From Erodium maritimum (lineage: Eukaryota > Streptophyta > Magnoliopsida > Geraniales > Geraniaceae), in contig CAWUGU010000020.1 in NCBI GenBank assembly GCA_963921825.1, positions 1 to 64,000 of the forward strand: a DNA stretch of 64,000 nucleotides, written 5' to 3'. This document shows positions 9,951 through 19,089 of this stretch, one piece after another. Position 1 is the stretch's first letter. The number at the start of each line of letters is the position of its first letter. The notes under the pieces are model-generated. The model worked only from the letters and a program-made list of their open reading frames with translations, was not told where the DNA came from and made no database searches. The position numbers and the translations under genes are program-made.

Positions 9951-11516
9951 GTGATAGAAAAAATTAAATCTTTCCTAATTAAAGATTTTACCCTACGAGA
10001 AGGGATTTTAACTTACATTATACTTTTAGGTCTTTATATCCTACCTCTTATCACCAGCAATCTTCATTATCGGGATGATTATGTTCGTGTGCTTCGTGGT
10101 AATGATTGGGACATATTAGGTCGTCGATTTACCGATTTTACCATGTATTTTTTGAGTATCAACTTTAATGCCATCCTGAATATTTCTCCATTAAACTACA
10201 TTTTGTCTATATTGATATTGTCATTGACTATGGCGCACTTTATTCAAAAGGTTGAAATTAGGAAATCTTTATTTTCACACATTGCATTAAGCTTTATAAT
10301 ATTGAGTCCATTCTATCTACAAAACCTGTCTTATCAATATGACAGCTTTCCCATGAGTTTTAGTGTATGCTTAATCTTACTTGCGTATACACAGAACTGG
10401 TATACAGCAAAAGGCTTCATTGTAGCATTATCACTAATAGCAGGAGCAGCATCATTTTTCCAGCCTACAACGAATATTTATCCAGTATTGATTATTGGTG
10501 GCTTCCTTTTATCTCTTAAGGATAACAATACTTCTAATAAAATAAAAACATTATTCCTTGGAGCCATGACTTACCTGTCTGGTTTAATCGTTTATTTCGT
10601 TTGGCTTAAGTTTATTAACTCTGTAGCACAAACAGACAGATCAAAACTTATTGACTTAAATGTAGACGCTATTAGCACTCAACTGCATTTAGTGATTGAT
10701 TTATTCAAAATTATAGCAAGTTCGCTTATTTACTCACCATTATTTTTATTGTTTACTATTGGATTATTATTATTCATCAGTCATATCAGCGTATTAATTT
10801 ATACAATTAAAGGTGTTGTAAAAAAAGCATTAGTTTTTGCCTCACCTTTTGCAATGATGTTTTTTATATGGGGACCATTTATTCTTTTAGAAGAGGCGTT
10901 TTCTGAAGCGCGAGTTTTTATGTCTTTAGGTGCTATCATGAGTATTATTGGATTTAGTATGATTAAGTTCTTAGATCGGAAGATTGTTTTCAAAGGTATC
11001 TTTTTCTCTTTAGTCGTATTGAACTGTTTCTCAATGATGTATATTTACGTTAATCTTGCTAAGGAAGACGACGCCTTTAACGATCAGCTTGCCACATCTG
11101 TTGCTTACGACATTAACAGCAGGCCTGAACTCTTTGATTTGAAGAGCGTCTACATCAATAGCTATCCACCTCGCACGCCTAACAGTAAGATTGTTCTTAA
11201 CAACATTCCCTTCCTTGAGTATATTAATACGCCATTCAATGTATGGATAAGCCGGTATGTAATGGAGTCTAAAGGGGTTCATCATATCTATAAAGACATT
11301 AATAATATGGATGATAAATACGATTGGGAGGCTATTTGCCAAAATAAAACAGCCAAGAATGTTGTCAATAATAAATACTATGAAATTTACACCATAAAAA
11401 ATGATAGTTTGGTTAATAAAACACATGTTTCTGTATGGTTTAAAAGAAGAGATAATCTCTGTGACGACCCGCCCAATCTAGTGTTTAAAAAATACTATAT
11501 AAAACTGGCATATTGA
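9951..11516 (+). CDS. GtrC-type O-antigen glucosyltransferase (GT-C, multi-spanning)
   Basis: 521 residues, starting at GTG 9951 behind AAAAGGA. About ten hydrophobic segments are followed by a periplasmic C-terminal region. Near the N-terminus it has HYRDDYVRVLRG and DWDILGRRFTDF, the acidic and GR-F-D pattern of phage and plasmid Gtr enzymes that transfer the flipped sugar to O-antigen. A paralogue lies at 19090-20535 with the same N-terminal pattern (VDDNVRIITG, GRTFADW). Together with gtrAB this would make a working serotype modification set. The acceptor sugar cannot be told from sequence. Confidence 0.78.
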   Translation: MIEKIKSFLIKDFTLREGILTYIILLGLYILPLITSNLHYRDDYVRVLRGNDWDILGRRFTDFTMYFLSINFNAILNISPLNYILSILILSLTMAHFIQKVEIRKSLFSHIALSFIILSPFYLQNLSYQYDSFPMSFSVCLILLAYTQNWYTAKGFIVALSLIAGAASFFQPTTNIYPVLIIGGFLLSLKDNNTSNKIKTLFLGAMTYLSGLIVYFVWLKFINSVAQTDRSKLIDLNVDAISTQLHLVIDLFKIIASSLIYSPLFLLFTIGLLLFISHISVLIYTIKGVVKKALVFASPFAMMFFIWGPFILLEEAFSEARVFMSLGAIMSIIGFSMIKFLDRKIVFKGIFFSLVVLNCFSMMYIYVNLAKEDDAFNDQLATSVAYDINSRPELFDLKSVYINSYPPRTPNSKIVLNNIPFLEYINTPFNVWISRYVMESKGVHHIYKDINNMDDKYDWEAICQNKTAKNVVNNKYYEIYTIKNDSLVNKTHVSVWFKRRDNLCDDPPNLVFKKYYIKLAY

Positions 11517-11575
11517 TAAAAATAGCGTGTATCCCATCCTGAAAGTTGTTATAATAATAAAAAACAGGAGGGGAC

Positions 11576-11788
11576 ATGAAGCACACCTACAACAGTAAAA
11601 TTTTCAGTTATGAACATTATAAAAGCGGCCCGGCACAGCCAGTATTTTTTACGCGACTCTTGTCGGTATTAAGTATTGCTTTTTCTTTTGCCGTTTTTTT
11701 ACTTTTACTTTTCCTTTTGTTGCCACCTGACAGTAACAATTCCATTTTCAGAAAAGGCAATGATGTGCCTTACAGTCATTTAAAGTAA
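11576..11788 (+). CDS. Small single-span membrane protein
   Basis: 70 residues with one strong hydrophobic helix (about residues 26-50, LLSVLSIAFSFAVFLLLLFLLL). AGGAGGGG precedes the ATG, and a TATAAT-like box lies at 11550-11555. Followed 12 bases later by the MYG1-like gene. No function recognised. Confidence 0.6.
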   Translation: MKHTYNSKIFSYEHYKSGPAQPVFFTRLLSVLSIAFSFAVFLLLLFLLLPPDSNNSIFRKGNDVPYSHLK

Positions 11789-11800
11789 GGGGATATTTTA

Positions 11801-12687
11801 ATGTTTACTGTATACACGCATAGTCGTAAGTTTCATGCTGATGAAGTAATGGCAATCGCCTTATTGATTAAATACCATTTTAACGGTCATGCCTATGATG
11901 TAATTAGAACGCGAGAAAATGGTGTTTTGGATCGTGCTAAAGCAATCCTTCAGCTTTCGTCATTGACGTAGGTTTCTCATATAATTTTGAGATGCTCAAC
12001 TTTGACCATCATCAGGATGAAGAAGGCTTAGTATGGGAAGATGGTCTTCCTATGTCTTCATGCGGACTTATCTGGGGCTGGCTTAAACAAAACAAAAAGC
12101 TTAATCAACATATGAATCACACTATGATGTCTTTGATTGAAGAACAGTTGATTAGAAAGGTTGATGCCCATGATAATGGATATGAGATTTGGCCCGCATC
12201 AGAGATTATTTGCGGATACAATAGAAAAACAGATGACGATAAGCGTATAGATGCTAAATTCATGCTAGCCTTAAAAACAGCGTGCGAATATCTGGATAAT
12301 TTTCTTTATAAAATGAAAGAACGTATCTCTGAAGAAAAGCACATAAAGAAAGCCATTAAGCAAAGTGAAGGCATTGAAGGGATTGTTATCAGTGATTGTA
12401 ATATTAACTCAGGCGCTTACCTGACAGCTAAAATGTCTAACAAGAAGCTATTTATTAGCCCAAGAACAAATAACTCATGGACATTAACTTGTGTTCCTAT
12501 TGACGCTGACAAACCTTATGCTGGTAATCGTATGATTATGCCAGAAGAGTGGAGAGGATTTTCTGCTCCCCATTCAAAAGAAGTTCTGGAGCAGGGATTG
12601 ATTTTTTGCCATAAGAGTGGGCATATGTGTATGATTGAATCCTCAAGAGAGGATATTATTGAAATAGCCAAATCATTAATAAAATAA
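11801..12687 (+). pseudogene. MYG1/UPF0160-family metal-dependent exonuclease-like protein, one frameshift
   Basis: MYG1 proteins are DHH-type phosphoesterases that act on RNA. The N-terminal piece from ATG 11801 reads THSRKFHADEVMA and RTRE. After an indel near 11950 the next frame gives FVIDVGFSYNFEM, FDHHQDE and SSCGLIW, then a C-terminal WRGFSAP and FCHKSGH. These are the family's metal-binding and C-terminal signatures in the right order. The frame break lies in the second motif's run-up. The two halves are otherwise intact and full length, so a sequencing error is as likely as a real pseudogene. AAGGGG precedes the start. Confidence 0.75.
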
Positions 12688-12709
12688 AGAGAGGCCGGAG
12701 CCTCTCTTT
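12686..12709. terminator. Bidirectional terminator
   Basis: AAAGAGAGGC, loop CGGA, GCCTCTCTTT between convergent genes at 12687 and 12731. Confidence 0.8.
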
Positions 12710-12730
12710 ATCATTTATCAAATACTAGTT

Positions 12731-14389
12731 TTACTTATTTAACATACACATTTTTATATTACGGAAGCGCATTGGTTCTGGCAAGTCCTCATCATCAATA
12801 ACGGTGTTATCTTTGCTATAAGTATAGATAGAAAGCAGGTTGCTAACACTTTCAATATGCGCATCCGAAGCTGAAGAAAGAGTAAAATCTTTTAGTGATG
12901 TTGCTATTTCAATTTGCTCTCCTTTTAGTTTCTGGATAAATGTCGTAAGACTATCAGATTCAAGCAAATTTTTAGTTATTAGCAATCTAAGATACTCTTT
13001 ATTTTTATTATCTTTACTCTCAAGATAAGCTATCTTTTGGTTAACCAAAAAGAGATCATCTTTATCATCAATATAGAGCACACTTCTGACATCTGCCATA
13101 CTAATATCTTCCAAAGATGAAAGTGTGAATGACTCGTTATCATAGATGAAATCGAAAGAAGAAACTTTCTGACTTTCTATTTTAGGAACAACTTTAATAT
13201 CATTATCACTCAACAAAGTAATAAAGTTTTTCACGGTAGCATAGCATTTGAGATCATCTTTAGAAAGTGTGTCAATCACTTTTCTAACAATAAAAGCAAC
13301 TTGTTGTCTTTTAGTAGTAAATGTAAGATTAGAAATATCAAATAAAAGTCCTTTATTCTTTTTAAAATCATCATCATGATCTTCACCAAAATCAACTCTT
13401 AAAATATCACTATTGATTACAATATTATCAATGTGGGTAAAGCCTTTTAATAATCCATCCAACTCTTTCTCATTCAGATCATGGCTACGACCTCTAATTT
13501 TATCTTTTATCTCTTTTGTTGTGGGAACATGGTCAGTTTCATAGTGGCTTTTATGAGAGTCTACATCTACTTCTTCAGTGGGATAATCGGTTTCTATGGT
13601 AAACTCTCTATCAACAGTTTTCTGCTCAAGTTCTTCATCCATTGTAGCCTTATTTATTTCAGAATAATCAGGTTGGGTTTTTGAGTAAGGCTTATAGTTA
13701 GCGGTATTATTATTTTTAAAAGGAGAGAAGGCATTTTTAAGAACATCACGCATTTTTAATACAAGACGATCTGCTTTTTGGCCCAAATCATAATCATAAT
13801 CATCATTTTCACTCGCATCAACAGTTTCAGTTTCATATGTCACCTCATCGTAGCATGTCATAGGTTCATTAGATGCTTCTCCACTCATAATACCATCGTC
13901 AGACAAAGAAGTATGTAAGTATTGGTGAACTTTAGTTTCATTGAGTTCTTCTGGATACTCAATAGGCATGACTTTATCATTAATAAAACTAAGCAAGAAT
14001 GATGAAGTTTGATATTCAGACTTTACTTTATCTACAACAGATTTTAGATTTTCATCTGACGCAGAGTAGCCTGCATTCTCATTGCTTAACAACGCAACAA
14101 GAACTGGCAGATTTTTAACGCGATATGCAATATCAAGAAGCGTCTCGTTATGCTTATTGATATGCATATGAACATGCGCCCAAAAACCGAACTCGATAAA
14201 GGCAATAAGCATTTCGTTTTGCTCTTTCAAAAGCAGGTATTCATAAACGTTTTTATTATCACGATATGTAATACGAGCTAAGCTTTTAAAAATATCTTTA
14301 TTAATATCCTTAGAAAGAACAAATACTAAGAGTTCAACATCTTTAAGCCCTACCGCTTTGAAAATAATATCGATATAATCTTTTTTCAT
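12731..14389 (-). CDS. Large ankyrin-like protein with acidic middle region
   Basis: 552 residues. The N-terminal 110 residues carry ankyrin-like helices (NEMLIAFIEFGFWAHVHMHINKHNETLLDIAYRVKNL is spread over two repeats). Residues 150-290 are acidic and low in hydrophobics. The C-terminal part looks folded, with DLKCYATVKNFITLLSDN and DDKDDLFLVNQKIAYL. No enzymatic motif is seen. It sits upstream of, and co-oriented with, nothing obviously related; a small gene at 14404 precedes it by 14 bases. One of about six ankyrin-type proteins here. Confidence 0.55.
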   Translation of the reverse strand: MKKDYIDIIFKAVGLKDVELLVFVLSKDINKDIFKSLARITYRDNKNVYEYLLLKEQNEMLIAFIEFGFWAHVHMHINKHNETLLDIAYRVKNLPVLVALLSNENAGYSASDENLKSVVDKVKSEYQTSSFLLSFINDKVMPIEYPEELNETKVHQYLHTSLSDDGIMSGEASNEPMTCYDEVTYETETVDASENDDYDYDLGQKADRLVLKMRDVLKNAFSPFKNNNTANYKPYSKTQPDYSEINKATMDEELEQKTVDREFTIETDYPTEEVDVDSHKSHYETDHVPTTKEIKDKIRGRSHDLNEKELDGLLKGFTHIDNIVINSDILRVDFGEDHDDDFKKNKGLLFDISNLTFTTKRQQVAFIVRKVIDTLSKDDLKCYATVKNFITLLSDNDIKVVPKIESQKVSSFDFIYDNESFTLSSLEDISMADVRSVLYIDDKDDLFLVNQKIAYLESKDNKNKEYLRLLITKNLLESDSLTTFIQKLKGEQIEIATSLKDFTLSSASDAHIESVSNLLSIYTYSKDNTVIDDEDLPEPMRFRNIKMCMLNK

Positions 14390-14403
14390 ACGAACATCCT
14401 CTT

Positions 14404-14634
14404 TTATTTGTTTATAAGCTGAGTATCCTTAAATTTTTCAACAATTTCAATTATTTTTCCATTCAGCTCTTCATCGGTAGAAGCTGTTATAGTGCCTATA
14501 GATTCAGTATTTTGAATACACCCTGCTCTAACTTCAAAGTTTTTGTTATCAAAAGAATCAACGACCACAAAAAGCTTACTTGAAGGATCATAAAAAGAAG
14601 CGCTATTATGTGTTGTTTTCATGTCAAAAATCAT
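14404..14634 (-). CDS. Small unknown protein, 76 residues
   Basis: Hydrophilic; starts MIFDMKTTHNSASFYD. AGGAGAC lies before its ATG and it ends 14 bases before the next gene, so it is probably the first gene of a two-gene unit with the ankyrin-like protein. No family recognised. Confidence 0.5.
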   Translation of the reverse strand: MIFDMKTTHNSASFYDPSSKLFVVVDSFDNKNFEVRAGCIQNTESIGTITASTDEELNGKIIEIVEKFKDTQLINK

Positions 14635-14737
14635 GGGATGTCTCCTGTAGTAATATTCTAAAGACTATATCATTTGTTTACTTTTAATTCAAGATAATGC
14701 ATAATATACGGATGTTTAGTTATTAAAGGAAAATATT

Positions 14738-15586
14738 TTGTTATACGAAAAAATCGATGGTTGCTTGTCAAAAAATGATGAGGATGGCACTATAGCTCTT
14801 CTTGAGCTTATCCCGGAACATGAAAAGAAAAATCTTGCGGGTATTCTTGAGGTCAGCATCTATAAGAACCATAAGAATCTCTTTAGTCACATTTTGGCAA
14901 ACTATGATGTTCAATCTTTTAACACTCCTCATGAGAACTTCTTTGACGCTGTTTACAGCTCTTACTTTGAAAACAACTCAGATTTTAGCTTCTACGTTCA
15001 AAGCCTTCGCGATAACAACATAGACATCTATAGCCCCAATAGAGAAAAAGAAACATTTATAGAAAATCTTGTCTTTTCCGAATATGATAATAAGTTTGAA
15101 CTCTTAGATTGCTTACTAGAGCAGGGCGTGGAATTAAAATCAAACCCATTAAAGGATAAAACTTTATTGGTAAGGACGATGCCCTATAAAATTCTTTTTA
15201 AATACTTGTATGATAACTGTCCAAATCTTTTGGAAGAGCAGAGTAAGAAAGGCAATAATTTTTTCATCACAGCCGTGCAAAATAAAAAATATGATCTTGT
15301 TGAGGATATGATTGCTAATAAAGGTATAGATATTAACCAAACAGGATATGCTAAAACATCACCTCTTCTGTTCTCTATCGTAAGTCAGGATTTGAGAATG
15401 ACTCAACTTTTGCTGAACGCTAAAGCCGATCCTTATATTATCAATGAGAAAGGACTGAATGCCTTCAGCCTTCAGGAAATGATTTACATGGGATATCAAA
15501 ACAAAAGACAAGCGACAAAGACAGTTGATGAGTTTAACACTGTTTTAAATAATTATAGGCAAAATAGAAAAGCAAGATTAAAATAA
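14738..15586 (+). CDS. Ankyrin-repeat-like protein
   Basis: 282 residues from TTG 14738, which follows AAAGGA; no better ATG is nearby. C-terminal repeats are recognisable: GNNFFITAVQNKKYDLVEDM, then INQTGYAKTSPLLFSIVSQ, RMTQLLLNAKADPYI and NEKGLNAFSL. Ankyrin repeats mediate protein binding. It ends in a basic tail (NRKARLK). Partners are unknown. Confidence 0.65.
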   Translation: MLYEKIDGCLSKNDEDGTIALLELIPEHEKKNLAGILEVSIYKNHKNLFSHILANYDVQSFNTPHENFFDAVYSSYFENNSDFSFYVQSLRDNNIDIYSPNREKETFIENLVFSEYDNKFELLDCLLEQGVELKSNPLKDKTLLVRTMPYKILFKYLYDNCPNLLEEQSKKGNNFFITAVQNKKYDLVEDMIANKGIDINQTGYAKTSPLLFSIVSQDLRMTQLLLNAKADPYIINEKGLNAFSLQEMIYMGYQNKRQATKTVDEFNTVLNNYRQNRKARLK

Positions 15587-15604
15587 AAGCCCGCCAGGGC
15601 TTTT
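15585..15604. terminator. Bidirectional terminator
   Basis: AAAAGCCC, loop GCCA, GGGCTTTT; lies over the stop regions of the convergent ankyrin and 2H phosphoesterase genes. Confidence 0.8.
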
Positions 15605-16040
15605 ATCTTTTTGAAATACCGAGGATACCTTTTTCATGGTCTTTAAATCTCCCTATGGTGATGTGGGCCATGTTATAGGATTTGGGGACACCGTAATGCG
15701 CTGAGATTTCTTTTAGAATTTCTGTCTCACCATCAATCCACACATATTTTTCGTTCCAATAGAGCATAGGCGTTTTGGACAATGTTATCTCTACATTTTC
15801 ACCATCTTTGTAACCCCACGCAGCATCGTTGATTTCTTTGTTTTTTATGATGGTTACATGCAGGTCAAACAATGGTTCAAGAAGCTCTACATGGAAATGC
15901 TTATGGAACAAATGGCGATAGTAAGCCGCAAGCTCATCATAACCTGCGAGGTCAATGATTATCACGTTTTTGTTTTGATGTGCCTTCAGACCTTTTCTTT
16001 CTGGAGAATACATCACCTTACCTGCTATAGCATACATCAT
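15603..16040 (-). CDS. 2H phosphoesterase (LigT/2'-5' RNA ligase-like)
   Basis: 145 residues with two His-x-Thr motifs, LHVTIIK in the middle and AHITIGRF near the end. This is the defining pair of the 2H phosphoesterase superfamily, which opens or forms 2'-5' and cyclic phosphates in RNA and nucleotides. Members include LigT and the phage anti-CBASS enzyme Acb1. Which substrate this one uses cannot be told. It lies one base downstream of the acyltransferase gene on the same strand. Confidence 0.75.
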   Translation of the reverse strand: MMYAIAGKVMYSPERKGLKAHQNKNVIIIDLAGYDELAAYYRHLFHKHFHVELLEPLFDLHVTIIKNKEINDAAWGYKDGENVEITLSKTPMLYWNEKYVWIDGETEILKEISAHYGVPKSYNMAHITIGRFKDHEKGILGISKR

Positions 16041-16041
16041 T

Positions 16042-17244
16042 TCATTTATCTTCCTTTTTTAATACCATTCTTAATATTTTTTTGCGTGTAGGAACAACCA
16101 ATTTTTCCTGAAACAGCACACATAATATCGTAACTAGAACTAAAAATAAAGGATAAAGATAGAGCTTATAATCACTAAGGAAATAAAGCTCAGTTCTGGA
16201 AAAAATATGATAAATAGGAATGTGAAGAGCAAAAAGCGGCAGAGAAGCGCCACCTAATAGCGATAACATTTTGCTCTTATTTATCTTTAAAGAGGCAAAA
16301 ATAAGTATAACAAGACATTCTGGAATAAGTAGTAATCCATTATGAAGCAAATAATAAGATGCATTACCTTTCCGGGTAATCCAGTCAGGGTTATGAAGCA
16401 AAATATTACCTAAAATAAAAAGAATCAGAGCCACAACGCCCATTAAAAGCCTTGCTTTCATTGTATTTATCATAATTTTTCTTTGTTTTAGTGAAAAATA
16501 AACGGCACATAGAACCACACCACTTAAAAACTCAGGAAGTCTTGCTAATGGATTTCGATTAAGAATACCCGTATAAGGCATATCAAATAAACCATTTACA
16601 ATAAAGATAACAGGTAGGGCCAGATATATTGTGTTCATAACAAAGAGACCAAGTATGGGTTTCTTTAGCTTGCTCAGATAAGGGGCGACAAAAGGGAAGA
16701 TAAGATACATAAAGAATAAGGTAGAAATAGACCATGCCGGGGCATTAAATGTCAGATAGTAGGGATTCCATGAATGAAGCAGGAAAGCATTCATAGCAAA
16801 AGCGAGCCACATCTCTGCGTTTGACATGTAATGATGAAGTTTTTCAACAGGAGTATAGTTATTAGAGTCATACATAACATACCGTATACTTGCACTAGCA
16901 TCTTTAGGATCAATAACAAGCTGACTCATACTATAGACAACCAGAAGTGTAAAAATTAGCGAGAAAATATGAATAGGATAGAGGTTCGCAAAACGTTTCC
17001 ATAGAAAACTTCGCTTTTTCTCTTTAAGTTTAACATCTTCAGTGCCATTTCCTGATAAATAAACATAGCTAAGAATAAAACCTGACAAAATGAAAAAAGA
17101 ACTTGTCGCAGCAAAGCCCATTTCAACCAATCGACGACACCATTCAGGCACGCCTTGATAATGAAACGTATGATAAAGCACAATATACATACCCAAAAGG
17201 TATCTAAGCAGCTCAAGGCCATTGAGGTGTTCTTTTTTAGTCAT
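16042..17244 (-). CDS. Membrane acyltransferase, OafA/acyltransferase-3 family
   Basis: 400 residues, about ten membrane segments. Begins with HLNGLELLRYLLGMYIVLYH, close to the family's usual N-terminal motif with its His and Arg. Such enzymes acetylate O-antigen or other surface sugars. It fits with pagP and the gtr genes as surface modification. The 2H gene begins 1 base after it, so the two may be co-transcribed. Confidence 0.82.
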   Translation of the reverse strand: MTKKEHLNGLELLRYLLGMYIVLYHTFHYQGVPEWCRRLVEMGFAATSSFFILSGFILSYVYLSGNGTEDVKLKEKKRSFLWKRFANLYPIHIFSLIFTLLVVYSMSQLVIDPKDASASIRYVMYDSNNYTPVEKLHHYMSNAEMWLAFAMNAFLLHSWNPYYLTFNAPAWSISTLFFMYLIFPFVAPYLSKLKKPILGLFVMNTIYLALPVIFIVNGLFDMPYTGILNRNPLARLPEFLSGVVLCAVYFSLKQRKIMINTMKARLLMGVVALILFILGNILLHNPDWITRKGNASYYLLHNGLLLIPECLVILIFASLKINKSKMLSLLGGASLPLFALHIPIYHIFSRTELYFLSDYKLYLYPLFLVLVTILCVLFQEKLVVPTRKKILRMVLKKEDK

Positions 17245-17433
17245 AGCGGTCCCTTTAATTTTTTATTTATTTTATGCTATTTTCATGATGATTGGCAAGT
17301 TAATCGCGCTATTATATAGGAAATGTTTATAGACCTTATCAATAATATACTTATAGCATAAATATTTGAAAAAGGGTTCGTTAAACGAGTAGAATAGGGA
17401 AACGTTATTTCATTGGACAATAGGAATACATTC

Positions 17434-18129
17434 ATGATAGATAAAACACAGTTTAAATACAGATTAAAAGTAGGCCGCATTCAAGAAATTTCTTTTGATG
17501 AGGATACAAATGAAACGTCTTTTGTTATTTATGTTAACGCTAAGGTAAATAACATCAATGCTGATCCTGAAGCCGAAGAGACATATAAAGACGCAAAAAT
17601 AGAAAGCTTTAGCTTTACGACCGAAGGTTCTATACGCCATATTAAAAAAGGTCAGCGTGTTTCATTCCTTTATGAAGACATGGAAGATGGTCAGTATCAG
17701 TTTAAGGCATTTGTTTATAAGAAAGAAGAGATTGAGGCTCGTCTTAAAAGTGAGCAAGCCTCTCAGAACTCAAAAAGCACGGCCCAAAAATCTGTCTCAA
17801 CATCTTCTCCAGCGCTTGAAGCAAAGTCCCCTGCTGAAATGCATACAGATATTGCTGTTATTCGCTCTTCAGAATGGAAGAAGAACATTCCTTTCCTGAA
17901 TGAAGGCAAGTGGTATAATGTTGGCTTCAACAGTCGTAAATGCTCCCCTGAGCAGCTTCAGCAGGTGTTTAGAGCAATCAATGAGTCATCACTTTCTTCC
18001 ACACTGAAGATTGGATTCCAATCGCATTTAGCTCAGCTCAAAGATGTTAAGTATAAAGACATTATGAACCTTGAGGAAGAGTATAAAAAATATTTACAGA
18101 AAGCGGCTAGTCGCGCATTAGGAAAATAA
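17434..18129 (+). CDS. Unknown two-part protein with Ser/Lys linker
   Basis: ATG 17434 is preferred over an upstream TTG (17413) because AGGA lies 8 bases before it. The first 100 residues look beta-rich and OB- or SH3-like. A Ser/Lys/Gln linker follows (roughly residues 100-135), then a folded helical domain (EGKWYNVGFNSRK...EQLQQVFRAINE). One base separates it from the next gene, a membrane protein with a PH-like region. No family recognised. Confidence 0.6.
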   Translation: MIDKTQFKYRLKVGRIQEISFDEDTNETSFVIYVNAKVNNINADPEAEETYKDAKIESFSFTTEGSIRHIKKGQRVSFLYEDMEDGQYQFKAFVYKKEEIEARLKSEQASQNSKSTAQKSVSTSSPALEAKSPAEMHTDIAVIRSSEWKKNIPFLNEGKWYNVGFNSRKCSPEQLQQVFRAINESSLSSTLKIGFQSHLAQLKDVKYKDIMNLEEEYKKYLQKAASRALGK

Positions 18130-18130
18130 A

Positions 18131-18637
18131 ATGAAAAACATTATTCTTAAAAAATGGCTGGCGGATGATGAAATTGTTGTTCACAAGATGAACTTTTCTA
18201 TTTTAAATAGCATCCCTTCATTTGTGATTTGTCTTGCTCTGATCTTTGGGGCATACACTATGATGAATCATACGCCAGATTTGATTTTATCAAAAGAGCG
18301 GTTAGTAAATGCATATAGCATTGCCACATCTGTAGCTAAATTTGTGGCTTTATTAGGAATTGCTTGTTTTATTTACAGTCTGATAAAAAACATCATGGGA
18401 TTTGCTGTTATTACCAATAAAAGGATTATTACTTTTAAGGGCGTTTTTTACTCTTCAGTTTCAGAAATGGAGATATCAGCTTACGGTGGAAATGAGTATC
18501 GCCGTTCTTTGCTTTCTCTTTTATTCTTTTACGCTAAGTTCACACTTTATGGATACGGTCTGCAGACTATAGAAATTCCAGCTATTCATAACCACAAAAA
18601 GACACGAGAGCAGCTACATAATCTTAAGAGTATTTAA
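18131..18637 (+). CDS. Small membrane protein with PH-like domain
   Basis: 168 residues. Two hydrophobic helices (about residues 20-40 and 72-95) are followed by FAVITNKRIITFKGVFYSSVSEMEIS, the pattern of bacterial PH-domain (bPH2/YdbT-like) proteins. Follows its upstream neighbour by 1 base, so the two are probably translated together. Confidence 0.65.
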   Translation: MKNIILKKWLADDEIVVHKMNFSILNSIPSFVICLALIFGAYTMMNHTPDLILSKERLVNAYSIATSVAKFVALLGIACFIYSLIKNIMGFAVITNKRIITFKGVFYSSVSEMEISAYGGNEYRRSLLSLLFFYAKFTLYGYGLQTIEIPAIHNHKKTREQLHNLKSI

Positions 18638-19019
18638 CTTTTACGACATAATGAAGCAATGCATCTCTCCCCCAATAAATCATCATTGGGATTAGCGCAA
18701 GCGCCATGCAGTTTATAGGTGTTGCGTTAATCCCTAGATAGACTTTAAACACACAGAACATTGCAGCCAGTACAAAGATATGCATTAACCTGACAAAATA
18801 GCACATAATAAATAATGCACCTATAATTATACCACTTGCTGATTTTAATAAAGAATTGGTGTTAACGTTCTCTATTGTAAGGTTAACTGAATAGTAAACT
18901 ACATAAAAATGGAAAACCAATGAGGCAATAAAAAGCACGATCATGGATTTATTGACAATCTCAATCACGTGCTTGTGCTGTATAAGCGATAACGCTGTAA
19001 AAAATGGTTTCCCGTTCAT
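18624..19019 (-). CDS. Unknown membrane protein, 131 residues
   Basis: Four hydrophobic segments over most of its length (for example SMIVLFIASLVFHFYVV and ALALIPMMIYWG). Overlaps the end of the preceding plus-strand gene by 14 bases. GGAGAAAA precedes the ATG. Function unknown. Confidence 0.55.
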   Translation of the reverse strand: MNGKPFFTALSLIQHKHVIEIVNKSMIVLFIASLVFHFYVVYYSVNLTIENVNTNSLLKSASGIIIGALFIMCYFVRLMHIFVLAAMFCVFKVYLGINATPINCMALALIPMMIYWGRDALLHYVVKVKYS

Positions 19020-19089
19020 GTTTTTCTCCTTACGACTTCTATGTATGTTAGTTATAGCACATAGATTAAAAAAGGATAGACTGATATCG

